From Shewanella intestini (lineage in GTDB: Bacteria > Pseudomonadota > Gammaproteobacteria > Enterobacterales > Shewanellaceae): a DNA stretch of 64,000 bases. A program made the translations under genes and the position numbers. The stretch lies in the NCBI RefSeq assembly GCF_018221465.1, contig NZ_JAAIKR010000001.1:682001-746000 (forward strand), read 5' to 3'. The notes beneath the pieces are model-generated. The model made no database searches. It saw only the letters and a list, made by a program, of their open reading frames with translations, and had not been told where the DNA came from. Every line of letters starts with the position of its first letter. The first letter of the stretch is position 1. Shown piece by piece: positions 30,685-42,777 of the stretch.

Positions 30685-33018
30685 TTATAAAAGCCATGCG
30701 TAACTTAGTTTCATAAAATAGGTTTTGTCGTGTTGAGTCAGGGTATCGATTGTGTCATCGGCGACAAACGCATCACTGTAACCTAGGTAAAACACACTTT
30801 GAGGATTGAGTTTATAGCCATAGAGTAACTCATTGCCTAAGTCTTGATATTTTGCTTGGCGATGTTGGTATATATACAAGCTTGGATCTCGCTCAATGTG
30901 GGTGTATACGCTACTTAAACGGATAAAACTGCGTAAACTCAATTGCCAATTTAGTCTAACGTCAGTTAAGTTAGCGGTGTATAAACGGCCGTTATCGACA
31001 TTGAGTGATTGATAACGATGAGATAAATCTAAAGCGATTGACTCGGTTAGTTTCCATTGAACTTCAGGAATTATTTTTGTTTTACTGCCCAGTTGATTAT
31101 TGGCAAAATCAATGTCGTCCCCATAGCTCAGTTCTAATTCAAGTCTAAGCGGATCAAGGGGAGTAAATTGGCCATAAAACCAACCAAAAGTTTCATTAAA
31201 TGAGCGGGTATTCCCTGCAATCGCAATGGTTGAGGCATTGATACGCCGACCAACTCTTTCTCGGTTAACCAGTCCAGAGGCAATATAACTTTGCCAGCCG
31301 CCTTCAAACGAAATCGACATTTCTGTTTCTTGCTCAATTTCATCACCCGCTTGGTTATGAGAAATATCCCAATCACCTTTTAGGGTGATTTGGCTAAAAA
31401 AGTTGTCATTTAGGTACCAGTTATAGCCACCACCGGCAACAAATTTGCTAAAGTCGACCTTTTCAATAAACCCTAAGTCACCACGAAAATCTTCACCAAT
31501 TGAAATGTAAGATGAAGATACCCACCAATTACGACGGTCATGGTTGTAGGTTAATCGATAAACAGAATCATTAAATGCGCCATCTTTTGCGGTGCGAAGC
31601 ACCCGTTCGTTGAAATCGCATTGTTGTAAATCGCAAGATGGTGGGATTGTTGAACAATCATCTGAACCACAAAAATCTTCAAATAAGTCATCTGGATATT
31701 GGGTTTGCGAGTATGCATATTGCGCGGTAAAGGTGTCATTGTCTGTTGGTTGATATTTCAAATCGGTACTGGCGACATAATTATGATAATTTTCAGCACG
31801 CTTGAGTGTCACCATTGTGCCAACAGAGAATTGTTTGTTTAGGTCGTATCGGTAACGAGATGCAATATTTTGACTTTCTTGATCAATTGTCGCGACAGCT
31901 GAACTTAAATTACCCGGCACTAAAAATTGTGTTTGCACGTCATTAGCAGCCAAAAAACCAACCGTGTGTTCATCTATTTGGCTAGTGAGCTTAATACCAT
32001 AGTCTGGTGAACCAATATTTCTGGTGTGTAATAGACTCATTTGAGTGTCAAAATAATCTTGGTTATCGAGAAAAAAAGCCCGTTTTTCATCAAAAAATAA
32101 CGCAAAATTATTATTGATATTTAGCTGTCCGCTGTCAGCTTCAACTTGGGAAAAATCAGGGTTGATGGTGGCATTTAATAAGGTTGTCGGGGTGACTCCC
32201 CAACGAAGATCTAGCCCTACTTCAATATTATTGTCTGTTTCCCACGCAGTATTAGGATTGAGATCGCGCTGCTGTTGTCTATTGGCCACAACGGATGGGG
32301 TAATTTGTAAATCTTGCCCTTGTTGAGCATTTGCAAGCCCTGTCGCAGTGCCTAACTGGCATAGTTGGCAGTTATTGTTTCGATCAATTTTGCTGCTTGA
32401 TAAGCGATGAGTTTCGTTTCGCGGATAAAAGCGAACAAGTTCGATTCCCCATGTTTGCATGTCACTTTGGTTAAAGTTAAATAGGCGCAAAGGTAGGGCA
32501 ATTTCAACTTGATAACCGGTAGGCGTCATTTTCCCCATACTCTGCCAAATGCCATCCCAGGCATCACTTTCTTGGCCTGTTAGTTCATTTTCAATGGAAT
32601 CGCTTTGCACTCCAAAAGGGTTAACAAAAAATTGGTAAGCTAACTTGGCATTGTTATAAGTATCAAGCTTGACACCGACAAGGTCATCTCCCCATGAATT
32701 ATCACGGTCGCGTAGATTGGCTCGTATTTTGTGGGGCTCGGGGTCATTTGCTGTAAATGCAAACAATAATTGATCTTGTGTGGCAAAAACTTTAACCATA
32801 GTGGTTACGGGGGCAGCAATATTTTCACCGGGGGAGGTTTCAAAGGCAAGTGACACTTGTGCTGCTTGCTGCCATTGCGGTTCATCAAACTCACCATCGA
32901 CGGTGATACTTTGGCTTAAAGTTGGAATATCAACGTGGAAATTGTCTCTATGACCTGCAACCGTATTGCTGCTGATAACGCTAAATATAAGGCATAAAAC
33001 ATAGATGAGTTTTTTCAC
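30685..33018 (-). CDS. Outer-membrane protein with CBM9-like and DUF5916 domains
   Basis: A 777-residue exported protein with a signal peptide (MKKLIYVLCLIFSVISS). The N-terminal ~200 residues look like a family 9 carbohydrate-binding module (VDGEFDEPQW; DNSWGDDLVGVKLDTY). The rest is DUF5916: FNPFG-like and SQVEADSGQLN motifs followed by many alternating amphipathic strands ending in a C-terminal aromatic-rich strand (MKLSYAWLL), typical of an outer-membrane beta barrel. Family members are common in Bacteroidetes and Shewanella/Alteromonas relatives, and their role is poorly known. Two CxxxxC segments near SDDCSTIPPSCDLQQC may form disulfides. The gene is monocistronic. Confidence 0.82.
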   Translation of the reverse strand: MKKLIYVLCLIFSVISSNTVAGHRDNFHVDIPTLSQSITVDGEFDEPQWQQAAQVSLAFETSPGENIAAPVTTMVKVFATQDQLLFAFTANDPEPHKIRANLRDRDNSWGDDLVGVKLDTYNNAKLAYQFFVNPFGVQSDSIENELTGQESDAWDGIWQSMGKMTPTGYQVEIALPLRLFNFNQSDMQTWGIELVRFYPRNETHRLSSSKIDRNNNCQLCQLGTATGLANAQQGQDLQITPSVVANRQQQRDLNPNTAWETDNNIEVGLDLRWGVTPTTLLNATINPDFSQVEADSGQLNINNNFALFFDEKRAFFLDNQDYFDTQMSLLHTRNIGSPDYGIKLTSQIDEHTVGFLAANDVQTQFLVPGNLSSAVATIDQESQNIASRYRYDLNKQFSVGTMVTLKRAENYHNYVASTDLKYQPTDNDTFTAQYAYSQTQYPDDLFEDFCGSDDCSTIPPSCDLQQCDFNERVLRTAKDGAFNDSVYRLTYNHDRRNWWVSSSYISIGEDFRGDLGFIEKVDFSKFVAGGGYNWYLNDNFFSQITLKGDWDISHNQAGDEIEQETEMSISFEGGWQSYIASGLVNRERVGRRINASTIAIAGNTRSFNETFGWFYGQFTPLDPLRLELELSYGDDIDFANNQLGSKTKIIPEVQWKLTESIALDLSHRYQSLNVDNGRLYTANLTDVRLNWQLSLRSFIRLSSVYTHIERDPSLYIYQHRQAKYQDLGNELLYGYKLNPQSVFYLGYSDAFVADDTIDTLTQHDKTYFMKLSYAWLL

Positions 33019-33157
33019 AGCAATACGTTAAGTCAATGAATGATGCTGATATTGTGACAACTAAGGTAAAACAAATCATTAACAATCACGGTTTATGTGT
33101 TACAAAATGTTGGTTGTTAAATGCCACTTCATTGAGCATCGTTATACCTTTAATCAC

Positions 33158-33189
33158 CTGCTTAACTGCTTAACTGCTTAACTGCTTAA
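33158..33189. repeat. 4 x 8-bp tandem repeat (CTGCTTAA)
   Basis: Four identical head-to-tail copies lie in the 276-base gap between the DUF5916 gene start and the cysZ end, upstream of the DUF5916 gene. This is the third short tandem array of the window. Confidence 0.93.
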
Positions 33190-33240
33190 TGGTGTTCATG
33201 ATGAAGTTGTTGCAGTGGGCTAAAAATAGGGTGTATATAC

Positions 33241-33270
33241 AAAAATGCGACCTAGAATTGAGGTCGCATT
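33241..33270 (-). terminator. cysZ terminator
   Basis: A 10-bp stem AATGCGACCT / AGGTCGCATT with a 7-base loop. Read leftward, the stem's T-rich end continues into TTT. It lies 25 bases after the cysZ stop. Confidence 0.8.
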
Positions 33271-33294
33271 GGTAATTAATGACTATCGAACCGA

Positions 33295-34068
33295 TTAATC
33301 GTTAGCGATAACCGGATGTTTGTATACTTCACGATAACGCTCAACCCACATGGCTGTTGCACCGCATATAGCAATGGGCATCACAAATAAATTTAAAATT
33401 GGCACCATTGAAAATAAAGTAACAGTTGCGCCAAAAGAGTAACTGGTTCCTTTGGTATTACTTAAAGCCGACTTCATATCATTAAAAGGCACTTTATGGT
33501 TATCAAAAGGATAATCGCAATATTGAATGGCCATCATCCAAGCAGTAAATAAAAACCATAAAACTGGTGCAATAGTTTGTCCAATGGCAGGTAACCAAAA
33601 TAGTAATAAGAACCCAATTGCTCGGGGAAGGTAGTATTTTAATTTAATCCACTCACGCTTCATTATTCGAGGCAGATCTTTAATTAAATCAACAGTTGAA
33701 CCAGAGTTAAGGCTTTTACCTGTTAGGTGCATTTCTACTTTTTCGGCTAACAGTCCGTTAAATGGCGCGGCAATCCAATTCATCACTGAGCTAAAGATAA
33801 ATGACATCACCACTAACACTGTCGACACTGCCAGCGGCCATAAAATGAACTCTAACCATGACAAATAATCGGGTAGTTGGGCGCTCATCCAATCAAATAG
33901 CAACCCAAGCTGACTAAAAGCAAAATACATCGCCACGCTGAATAAAATAAAGTTAACTAATAATGGAATGACAACAAATGTGCGTAAACCAGGTTGTTTG
34001 ATTAATTCAAACCCTTGCATAAAGTAGTTCACGCCGCTTTTTTTTACCGAAACAGTATTTTTTAGCAT
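33295..34068 (-). CDS. cysZ: Sulfate transporter CysZ
   Basis: CysZ is an inner-membrane sulfate permease of the EI24/CysZ family that feeds cysteine synthesis. The 257-residue protein has four main hydrophobic regions (about 30-52, 75-95, 140-175 and 205-235). Conserved elements include GFELIKQPGLRTFVVIPLLVN, the AAPFNGLLAEKVE motif and YCDYPFDNHKVPF. It is divergent from smc, the usual order in this group. Its start lies 169 bases from the preferred smc start. Confidence 0.94.
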   Translation of the reverse strand: MLKNTVSVKKSGVNYFMQGFELIKQPGLRTFVVIPLLVNFILFSVAMYFAFSQLGLLFDWMSAQLPDYLSWLEFILWPLAVSTVLVVMSFIFSSVMNWIAAPFNGLLAEKVEMHLTGKSLNSGSTVDLIKDLPRIMKREWIKLKYYLPRAIGFLLLFWLPAIGQTIAPVLWFLFTAWMMAIQYCDYPFDNHKVPFNDMKSALSNTKGTSYSFGATVTLFSMVPILNLFVMPIAICGATAMWVERYREVYKHPVIAND

Positions 34069-34237
34069 TAAACGATTTCCTTAAACGTACATGTTTGTAA
34101 GTCTGACTATTCATGTCACAGAAAACAAGTATAAAACTGTGTCAAAGAACTTTAATTGGTTACAAAATGCAGCGCATTTACAAGATTTGTTTGTTAAAAT
34201 GCCGCCTTTGGGTATCCCTCTTTTTGATAATGGTTGC

Positions 34238-37200
34238 ATGAGATTAAAACAAATAAAACTTGCTGGATTTAAGTCTTTTGTAGACCCAACAAAAATCCCT
34301 TTTGAACATGCATTATCTGCCGTTGTTGGCCCTAATGGTTGTGGTAAATCTAATGTCATTGATGCTGTACGTTGGGTGTTAGGCGAAAGTTCGGCCAAAA
34401 ACCTGCGCGGTGATGCCATGACTGACGTTATCTTTAATGGCTCTAGCTCAAGAAAACCGATCTCTGTTGCCAGTGTTGAACTTACCTTTGAAAATACCCA
34501 AGGTCGATTAGCGGGGCAGTATGCCAGCTTTCAAGACATTGCCGTTAAAAGACAGGTGAATCGAGACAGTGAATCTAGCTATTTTTTAAATGGCCAAAAA
34601 TGCCGCCGCAAAGACATTACCGATTTATTTATGGGCACAGGTCTTGGGCCACGAAGCTATGCCATTATCGAACAGGGCACCATTTCTCGTTTAATTGAAT
34701 CAAAACCGCAAGAACTAAGAGTGTTTATTGAAGAGGCTGCAGGAATTTCACGTTATAAAGAACGCCGCCGTGAAACTGAAAACCGCATTCGTCATACGCG
34801 TGAAAATCTACAACGCCTAAATGATATTCGCAGCGAACTTGGTATTCAGCTTGAAAAGCTTGCCAATCAAGCTGCTGATGCCCGAGCGTATCGCAAATTG
34901 AAAGCCTCAGAAAGAGAACATCAAGCACAATTATTAGTATTAAAATTGCGAGAACTTGATAAACAAGCTGACAAACTTACCGTACAAATAACTGAACTTG
35001 AAGATAAAAGGACGCAATCTGCAGATGAACTGCGTGAGTTTGAGACCAGTCAAACTTTGGTTAACGCGCAATTGTCCGAGCTAATCAACGCCGAACAAAA
35101 ACAAGTAGAGCAATTTTACCAAGCAGGTAATAACGTCACCCGTTTAGAGCAACAAATAGCCCACCAACAGCAACTTGATTCTGAACAGCGTCAGCAACAT
35201 GACAGCTTGCAACAACAAATTGTGCTCAACAATAAAGCGCTCATAGAGCAGCAACAGCATCATCAACAGCTTTGTCATCAGCAAGAACAACTTGTTCTCA
35301 CAATCAATGACTTAACCGATGAGATTGCAATCTGTGATGAACAAGCTTTGGTAATTGATCAACAAAATGAGCAAACGCTAGCCGTTTCGCGGATCAGCCA
35401 TGATAAATTATCTGAAGTACAAACAAGTTTCGCAGTTGCGCAATCTTCATTGGCGCATGTGCAGCAACAACAGCAACTAGCGGAAACAGAGCTTGCACAA
35501 ATTAGCCAAGATCAACGTCAACAAGCTAACACATCGACCAAAGTTGATTTGGCGGATGTTAAGCTGCAAATGCAAACAATTACCACGCGTTTAGCAAAGC
35601 TTGATGACACCATTAAGCTGCAAAAAAACAATAAGTCCGCATGTGAAACCAAGCTAAAGCTTACGCAGCAAAGCTTTAGTCAAACTAAACAACAACAAGC
35701 ATCCCTACAGGCGCGTGGTGAGTTAATTGAGCAGCTTCTTGACAAGCAACAACAACATGATGGCAAACAGTTGTGGCAAATACTCGAGGTAGAATTAGGC
35801 TGGGAAGCCGCTGTTGATAGTTTATTCACGCAATTATTGGCAATGCCAGTTGATGAGCAAGGCAATGGTAATGGCTTTCACCTGTTCGCCAATACATCAT
35901 CCTTAACAACGCCTGATAACCGCGAACATGAGGGAGCAAGCAAGGTTATTGCCGCGGCCAATATTGCACCATGGTTAACGGGTGTTATTTGGGTTGAAGA
36001 CGACGTGGCTGCGAGTCGTAAATTAAGCCAGCTAAAAAACCACCAATTTTGTGTGACCAAAGCCGGTGAGTTAATCGGGCATGGTTTTCATATTACGCCA
36101 TCATCAGCCCAGCCCTTAATGCAGTTGAGTCAAGAGCTTAACCAAGTAAATCAGTTACTCACCGAGCAGCAACAGCATTATCAACAGCAACAATTGACCG
36201 TTAGCCAATTAACAGAGCAGTTTAGTCAATTACAACTAGAGATAGCTGACTTAACCCAGCAGCATCAAAGTGCGACACAAGATTATCATGCGCTGAATGC
36301 GCAAGCGGCTACATTAACACAGCAGCTCAATGCTCAAGAGCAACGCTTAGCTGATTCGCAGCGCAAAAAAGCACAAATTAACCAGTCAATGGTTGATAAC
36401 CAGCAGCGCCTAACCGAGTTAGAACAGACGCTTGAGCAATTTGAGTGCCAAAAACATGCTCTCAGTCAAGATTATGAACAGCAAGTTCAGCATCAACAAA
36501 CTGCCATGGGGCAATTAAAGCATTTAAAACAACAAAAACAGACTCATCAACAGCAATTGCAGCAACAACAATTACAAAAGCAACAGTTAACAACTGCACT
36601 GGCGTTAAGTGAGCAGCAACAACAGCAACAACAAGAAAAATTGCAACAATTACAACAACAGATCGCGCAATTATCGGACTCGACAAAGCAAGTTAATCAT
36701 GATGCGCGAGAACAGCATCTACAACGTTTACAACAACAATTGACTGAGCAACTAAAAAAACAATCTGAACTTGAACAAAGTTTATTGCAAGTCCGTCAGC
36801 AGCAAGCCTTATTGCAAAAGACGTTAGATAGTTCACTATTAAAGCAAAAACAACAGCTTGGGCAACAACAGGGGTTGACTCAGTCGCTAGGCACGTTACA
36901 GTTACGACGTGAAGGAATAAAAGGGCAGATAGATGCTCAAAGGCAACTGATTACTGACCAAGATGTGGATATTGACCAGGTGTTGGCACAAATGCCACAA
37001 CATGCCAAAATCAATCAGTGGTTAAAAGCGCTTGAAGACATTAAAAAGCAGCTTGAGCAACTAGGGGCAATTAATTTAGCCGCGATAGAAGAGTACGACA
37101 CTCAACATCAACGCAAAAGCTACTTAGATGAACAAGATCTCGATTTAACTCAAGCTCTGGGTGCATTAGAAGGCGCAATCAAGAAAATTGACCGTGAAAC

Positions 37201-37678
37201 ACGCACCCGTTTTAAAACCACCTATGATGCTGTGAATGCTGACTTACAAAAGTTGTTTCCGAAGGTCTTTGGTGGTGGTAAAGCGTATTTAGCGCTGACC
37301 GATGACGATTTGTTAGACACCGGGGTGACCATAATGGCTCAACCTCCGGGCAAAAAGAACAGTACTATCCACCTACTCAGTGGTGGAGAAAAAGCCTTAA
37401 CCGCTTTATCATTGGTTTTTGCTATTTTTAGACTAAATCCGGCGCCCTTTTGTATGTTGGATGAAGTTGATGCACCTTTGGATGACGCTAACGTGGGTCG
37501 CTTTTGTCGACTCCTTGAAGAAATGTCACAAAGTGTGCAATTTATCTATATTAGCCACAATAAAATAACGATGGAAATGGCTGAACAATTGATAGGCGTA
37601 ACAATGCACGAACCAGGCGTTTCACGTATTGTCGCCGTGGATATTGACACTGCGGTGGCGATGGCTGACGCAGTATAA
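34238..37678 (+). CDS. smc: Chromosome segregation protein SMC
   Basis: A structural-maintenance-of-chromosomes ATPase that folds DNA with ScpAB. The 1146 residues comprise an N-terminal Walker A head (VVGPNGCGKSNVIDAV), a long coiled coil, a hinge at about 500-650, a second coiled coil, and a C-terminal head with signature LLSGGEKALTAL and Walker B FCMLDEVDAPLDD. The start is the ATG at 34238, giving MRLKQIKLAGFKSF as in the family. The reading from 34091 adds 49 unrelated residues. The second coiled coil is extraordinarily glutamine-rich, with runs of Q near residue 800. It is followed 21 bases later by zipA. Confidence 0.95.
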   Translation: MRLKQIKLAGFKSFVDPTKIPFEHALSAVVGPNGCGKSNVIDAVRWVLGESSAKNLRGDAMTDVIFNGSSSRKPISVASVELTFENTQGRLAGQYASFQDIAVKRQVNRDSESSYFLNGQKCRRKDITDLFMGTGLGPRSYAIIEQGTISRLIESKPQELRVFIEEAAGISRYKERRRETENRIRHTRENLQRLNDIRSELGIQLEKLANQAADARAYRKLKASEREHQAQLLVLKLRELDKQADKLTVQITELEDKRTQSADELREFETSQTLVNAQLSELINAEQKQVEQFYQAGNNVTRLEQQIAHQQQLDSEQRQQHDSLQQQIVLNNKALIEQQQHHQQLCHQQEQLVLTINDLTDEIAICDEQALVIDQQNEQTLAVSRISHDKLSEVQTSFAVAQSSLAHVQQQQQLAETELAQISQDQRQQANTSTKVDLADVKLQMQTITTRLAKLDDTIKLQKNNKSACETKLKLTQQSFSQTKQQQASLQARGELIEQLLDKQQQHDGKQLWQILEVELGWEAAVDSLFTQLLAMPVDEQGNGNGFHLFANTSSLTTPDNREHEGASKVIAAANIAPWLTGVIWVEDDVAASRKLSQLKNHQFCVTKAGELIGHGFHITPSSAQPLMQLSQELNQVNQLLTEQQQHYQQQQLTVSQLTEQFSQLQLEIADLTQQHQSATQDYHALNAQAATLTQQLNAQEQRLADSQRKKAQINQSMVDNQQRLTELEQTLEQFECQKHALSQDYEQQVQHQQTAMGQLKHLKQQKQTHQQQLQQQQLQKQQLTTALALSEQQQQQQQEKLQQLQQQIAQLSDSTKQVNHDAREQHLQRLQQQLTEQLKKQSELEQSLLQVRQQQALLQKTLDSSLLKQKQQLGQQQGLTQSLGTLQLRREGIKGQIDAQRQLITDQDVDIDQVLAQMPQHAKINQWLKALEDIKKQLEQLGAINLAAIEEYDTQHQRKSYLDEQDLDLTQALGALEGAIKKIDRETRTRFKTTYDAVNADLQKLFPKVFGGGKAYLALTDDDLLDTGVTIMAQPPGKKNSTIHLLSGGEKALTALSLVFAIFRLNPAPFCMLDEVDAPLDDANVGRFCRLLEEMSQSVQFIYISHNKITMEMAEQLIGVTMHEPGVSRIVAVDIDTAVAMADAV

Positions 37679-37699
37679 GAATATGGGATTAGATTCATA

Positions 37700-38755
37700 A
37701 TGAAAGATTTACAGTTAGTGTTGTTCGTCGTGGGTGCCATCGCGATCATTGCCGTTTTAATTCACGGTTTTTGGTCTATTAGGCGTCAACAACCTAAGTC
37801 AATGAAAGAAAGCCCAATGGTGGACTTTTACAAAAACCAATCCAAAAGACGCGATGCTGAAGGCTTTGACGCTGATGGAATTGGCGAAGTACGGGTTCGT
37901 AAAACTGCAACGCAAGGCGTTGAGTCTAACAATGAGCCCGCGTCCCAGCCGCTCACGGAACCAACTCATAACGAACAAACGACTCATGAGCTAGCTGGGC
38001 GCGAACAAATTGAGCCAACGTTAACCGCCTCTGCAGAAAGCGTTGAGCAAACTTTCACGGCTGATACCAGTGATAGTCAGCTTTTTAACGATAATAAGAT
38101 TGATGATTTAGCTAATCAGTCTTCAACAGATGACACAAGTTACCACGCCACACTCGACCCTGTTGTCATTGATACTACCAGTGTTAATCACTCAGATAAT
38201 GAGTCACAAGCTGCTTTTGTTGCAAATGAAGCTGACAATTTAAGTAAAACACAAGATAACGCTTATGTTGATACTGCATCTGAAGATTCCAGTGCGACGG
38301 CCTCACAGACAACCTCAAAAGATTCAGCTGTAGAGCAAGAACCGAAAGATGTGCTCGTGCTGCATGTTGTTGCTAAAGACGGTCAACAGCTACAGGGTGC
38401 GGAACTGCTACCGAGCTTATTAGCGTTAAACTTCAAGTTCGGAGAAATGGAAATTTTCCATCGTCATATCGATAATGCCGGTACTGGTGATACGCTATTT
38501 TCATTAGCGAATATGATGAAACCGGGCACATTTGACCCTGATAATATGGAGCAATTTGTGACTCAAGGTGTGGTGCTATTTATGACACTGCCTTGTTACG
38601 GTAATCCTGAGATGAACTTCACGATTATGCTTAACTCCGCGTTAGCATTAGCAGAAGATCTCGATGCACAGCTACTTGATGGCACACGTGACTTATGGAC
38701 TGACAGCACCAGATCGCAATATCAACAACGTATTAAACAAGCCATGGCAGTTTAG
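37700..38755 (+). CDS. zipA: Cell division protein ZipA
   Basis: ZipA anchors FtsZ to the inner membrane at the division site. The 351-residue protein has the usual layout: an N-terminal membrane segment (about 4-24), a short basic patch (SIRRQQPKS), an acidic, Thr/Ser/Asp/Glu-rich flexible linker (about 40-210) and the C-terminal FtsZ-binding domain (about 215-351; VLHVVAKDGQQLQG, GEMEIFHRH, LFSLANMMKPGTFD). It sits between smc and ligA, the standard neighbourhood, and is probably co-transcribed with smc. Confidence 0.95.
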   Translation: MKDLQLVLFVVGAIAIIAVLIHGFWSIRRQQPKSMKESPMVDFYKNQSKRRDAEGFDADGIGEVRVRKTATQGVESNNEPASQPLTEPTHNEQTTHELAGREQIEPTLTASAESVEQTFTADTSDSQLFNDNKIDDLANQSSTDDTSYHATLDPVVIDTTSVNHSDNESQAAFVANEADNLSKTQDNAYVDTASEDSSATASQTTSKDSAVEQEPKDVLVLHVVAKDGQQLQGAELLPSLLALNFKFGEMEIFHRHIDNAGTGDTLFSLANMMKPGTFDPDNMEQFVTQGVVLFMTLPCYGNPEMNFTIMLNSALALAEDLDAQLLDGTRDLWTDSTRSQYQQRIKQAMAV

Positions 38756-38810
38756 GTTGATAATCGCTGGGATCTGCCACTAGATTAAGTACAATATAGT
38801 ACTTCGCTTA

Positions 38811-38840
38811 AAGGCCGCATTTGCGGCCTTAATCATTTTT
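38811..38840 (+). terminator. Hairpin between zipA and ligA
   Basis: AAGGCCGCA-TT-TGCGGCCTT is a GC-rich stem followed, after AATCA, by five T. The interrupted T-tract suggests a weak or partial terminator. Confidence 0.55.
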
Positions 38841-38842
38841 AA

Positions 38843-40870
<2,028 letters not shown>

Positions 40871-40926
40871 TTTGAGTGCGGTTTTTGCAGTTTACCGGTT
40901 AATAAAACAATGTTTAGGAGCGTGGC

Positions 40927-41415
40927 ATGAACTTTAGCCACATTAAATGGTTAGATGATAAAGGTCATGTAAAGCCACCGCTTACCTTGTATTTGATGCT
41001 GCTTTTTTTGGCCCGCTCATGGTGCGTTTTTATTGCCTCTTTGACCCAGTTTAACGATCGTTCAGGGCTTGTGCGTTTGTTTTACCCAGAAAAAACCGAC
41101 TTTTTGTGGTCGTTAGTTTTTGGTGTTGGAGCGGTGTTAGTTTACGGTTTAGTGATTGCTGAGCGAAAGCGTAAACCACAATGGTTAATTCCTGTTTTTA
41201 AACGAGGTTGCTTCATATTAGCAGCGTTAGTGACTCTAGATGCTGTGGTATTAGTTCAACGCTTAATACACGACGGTTTTATATTTAAAGTTAGCTATGC
41301 AGTAGATTCTTTGCTGGTTTTTTGGTCCATTATTTACATAATCAATTCAGAAAGATTAAAACTTTATTTTAATGATTGGAATAAAGAAGATCCAAGTGAT
41401 AAAAAAGCTGATTAA
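40927..41415 (+). CDS. DUF2919 family inner-membrane protein
   Basis: A 162-residue membrane protein. The start motif DDKGHVKPPLTLYLMLLFLAR is typical of DUF2919 (YfeZ-like). There are four hydrophobic segments (about 18-40, 58-78, 92-112 and 118-138) and a charged C-terminus. The ribosome binding site TAGGAG is well placed. Function is unknown in the family. It follows ligA by 56 bases with no terminator between, so read-through from ligA is possible. Confidence 0.8.
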   Translation: MNFSHIKWLDDKGHVKPPLTLYLMLLFLARSWCVFIASLTQFNDRSGLVRLFYPEKTDFLWSLVFGVGAVLVYGLVIAERKRKPQWLIPVFKRGCFILAALVTLDAVVLVQRLIHDGFIFKVSYAVDSLLVFWSIIYIINSERLKLYFNDWNKEDPSDKKAD

Positions 41416-41541
41416 ATGCGCCAGTTATTTGTGCTAAGTCGCAGTAATAGATACTGAAAAAGTGCGTAATATGACTTTATCATCTAAGATTGTGGAATAT
41501 CTTAATGCGTTCTTTTTGTTTTTTATTTGCAGGTAATACGA

Positions 41542-42738
41542 TTGGCTAAATCGGCACTCACTCAAATTGATGTATCTCAAATCGTTATAGGAATGACGAT
41601 TAAGTTACCAATTTCTTGGACTAATCATCCTTTTTTTAGAAGCAAAGTTAAAATTGAGAAAGCTTCTCAATTGCTTCTGCTTAAAGGGTTAGACGTCAAG
41701 TTTGTTTATTTGCTTGATGGTCACGAGCTTTTAGACGCTGAAGCTGAAGAGCTGATTGAAGACACCCAATCAGATTCCCTTGAGCAGCCTGATAATAAAG
41801 TTGCGGCAAGAAAATCAATTCGCCGTGGACAACAACGTTTTTTGCAAAGTGTGAATGAAAGCCGTAATGCATTTTCTAAAGTGGTGAGCGACCCTGATGG
41901 CGCTTATCGTGAAATTGCCACATTAGTTGAATCATTAATGGCACATTTAAATAGTACCGACACGCCACATTTAACCTTAGTCGGATCCCATGAAAAAGAG
42001 ATGAGCGTGACTCAACACGGCATTTCTGTTGCAGTGCTATCGATGTTAATTGCCAATACCATTGAACTGCCAATTAGTGATATTAGAGACATTGCACTGG
42101 GGAGTATGTTTCATGATATCGGTAAGCTGAAAGTGCCGGACAATATTCGCCGTAAACGTGGTGAGTTGACCGAGCATGAGGCAAACTTTTTAAAAATGCA
42201 CCCTATTTTTGGCCATGAAATGCTCAGTAAGAATGGTCAATATCCTAAAGCCGTTATGCATATTGTGAAGCATCATCATGAGTTTATTGACGGAAGTGGT
42301 TATCCTGACGGTTTAAATGCAGCCACCATTCCTGTTACTACACAAATTGTCAGTTTAGTGAATAACTTTGAACAGTTATTAGAGCGTTATTTATCGCCGC
42401 AAATTGCTTTAGGAGTGTTATTTAAAAGTCATAAACAAAAGCATGATGAAAAATTAGTTTCGCAATTAGTAAAAGTGCTTGGTATTTATCCTCCAGGCAC
42501 ATTAGTCAGACTCGCCGATGGTAATTTTGCCAAAGTGATGATGACTACTTCAGAAGTCAAAAAGCCGCATGTGTGGGCCTGCAGCGAACACGGTGAAGAC
42601 GCTACTTTACGTTTTTTGATTGAAGAAGATATCGATGTGGTTGAAGCCGTTAAATTTGAAAACCTCCCTGGAAGTGTGTTAAAAACGCTGCAAGCAAATA
42701 ATACTATTAGCTTTTATTTCAGCGACTTTGCGTTTTAG
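41542..42738 (+). CDS. HD-GYP domain c-di-GMP phosphodiesterase (DUF3391 N-terminus)
   Basis: About 398 residues. An N-terminal DUF3391 domain (IVIGMTIKLPISW; LLLLKGLDVKFVYLLDG) precedes an HD-GYP phosphodiesterase domain at about 135-310. The metal and substrate motifs are complete: MFHDIGKLKVP, HPIFGHEML, HHHEFIDGSGYPDGL. The enzyme should hydrolyse c-di-GMP to GMP or pGpG. A TTG at 41542 is the likely start, with AGG at 41531 eight bases before it; 41527 is less well supported. It is not next to a receiver domain, so its input is unknown. Confidence 0.88.
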   Translation: MAKSALTQIDVSQIVIGMTIKLPISWTNHPFFRSKVKIEKASQLLLLKGLDVKFVYLLDGHELLDAEAEELIEDTQSDSLEQPDNKVAARKSIRRGQQRFLQSVNESRNAFSKVVSDPDGAYREIATLVESLMAHLNSTDTPHLTLVGSHEKEMSVTQHGISVAVLSMLIANTIELPISDIRDIALGSMFHDIGKLKVPDNIRRKRGELTEHEANFLKMHPIFGHEMLSKNGQYPKAVMHIVKHHHEFIDGSGYPDGLNAATIPVTTQIVSLVNNFEQLLERYLSPQIALGVLFKSHKQKHDEKLVSQLVKVLGIYPPGTLVRLADGNFAKVMMTTSEVKKPHVWACSEHGEDATLRFLIEEDIDVVEAVKFENLPGSVLKTLQANNTISFYFSDFAF

Positions 42739-42777
42739 TCAGTTGCTGACTCACGATTAAAAAGGTTTTATTTCCCT

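Noticed and set aside
34091-34237. N-terminal extension of SMC by 49 residues
   Set aside because: The added residues are unlike any SMC protein and occupy the cysZ/smc promoter region. The family start is the ATG at 34238.
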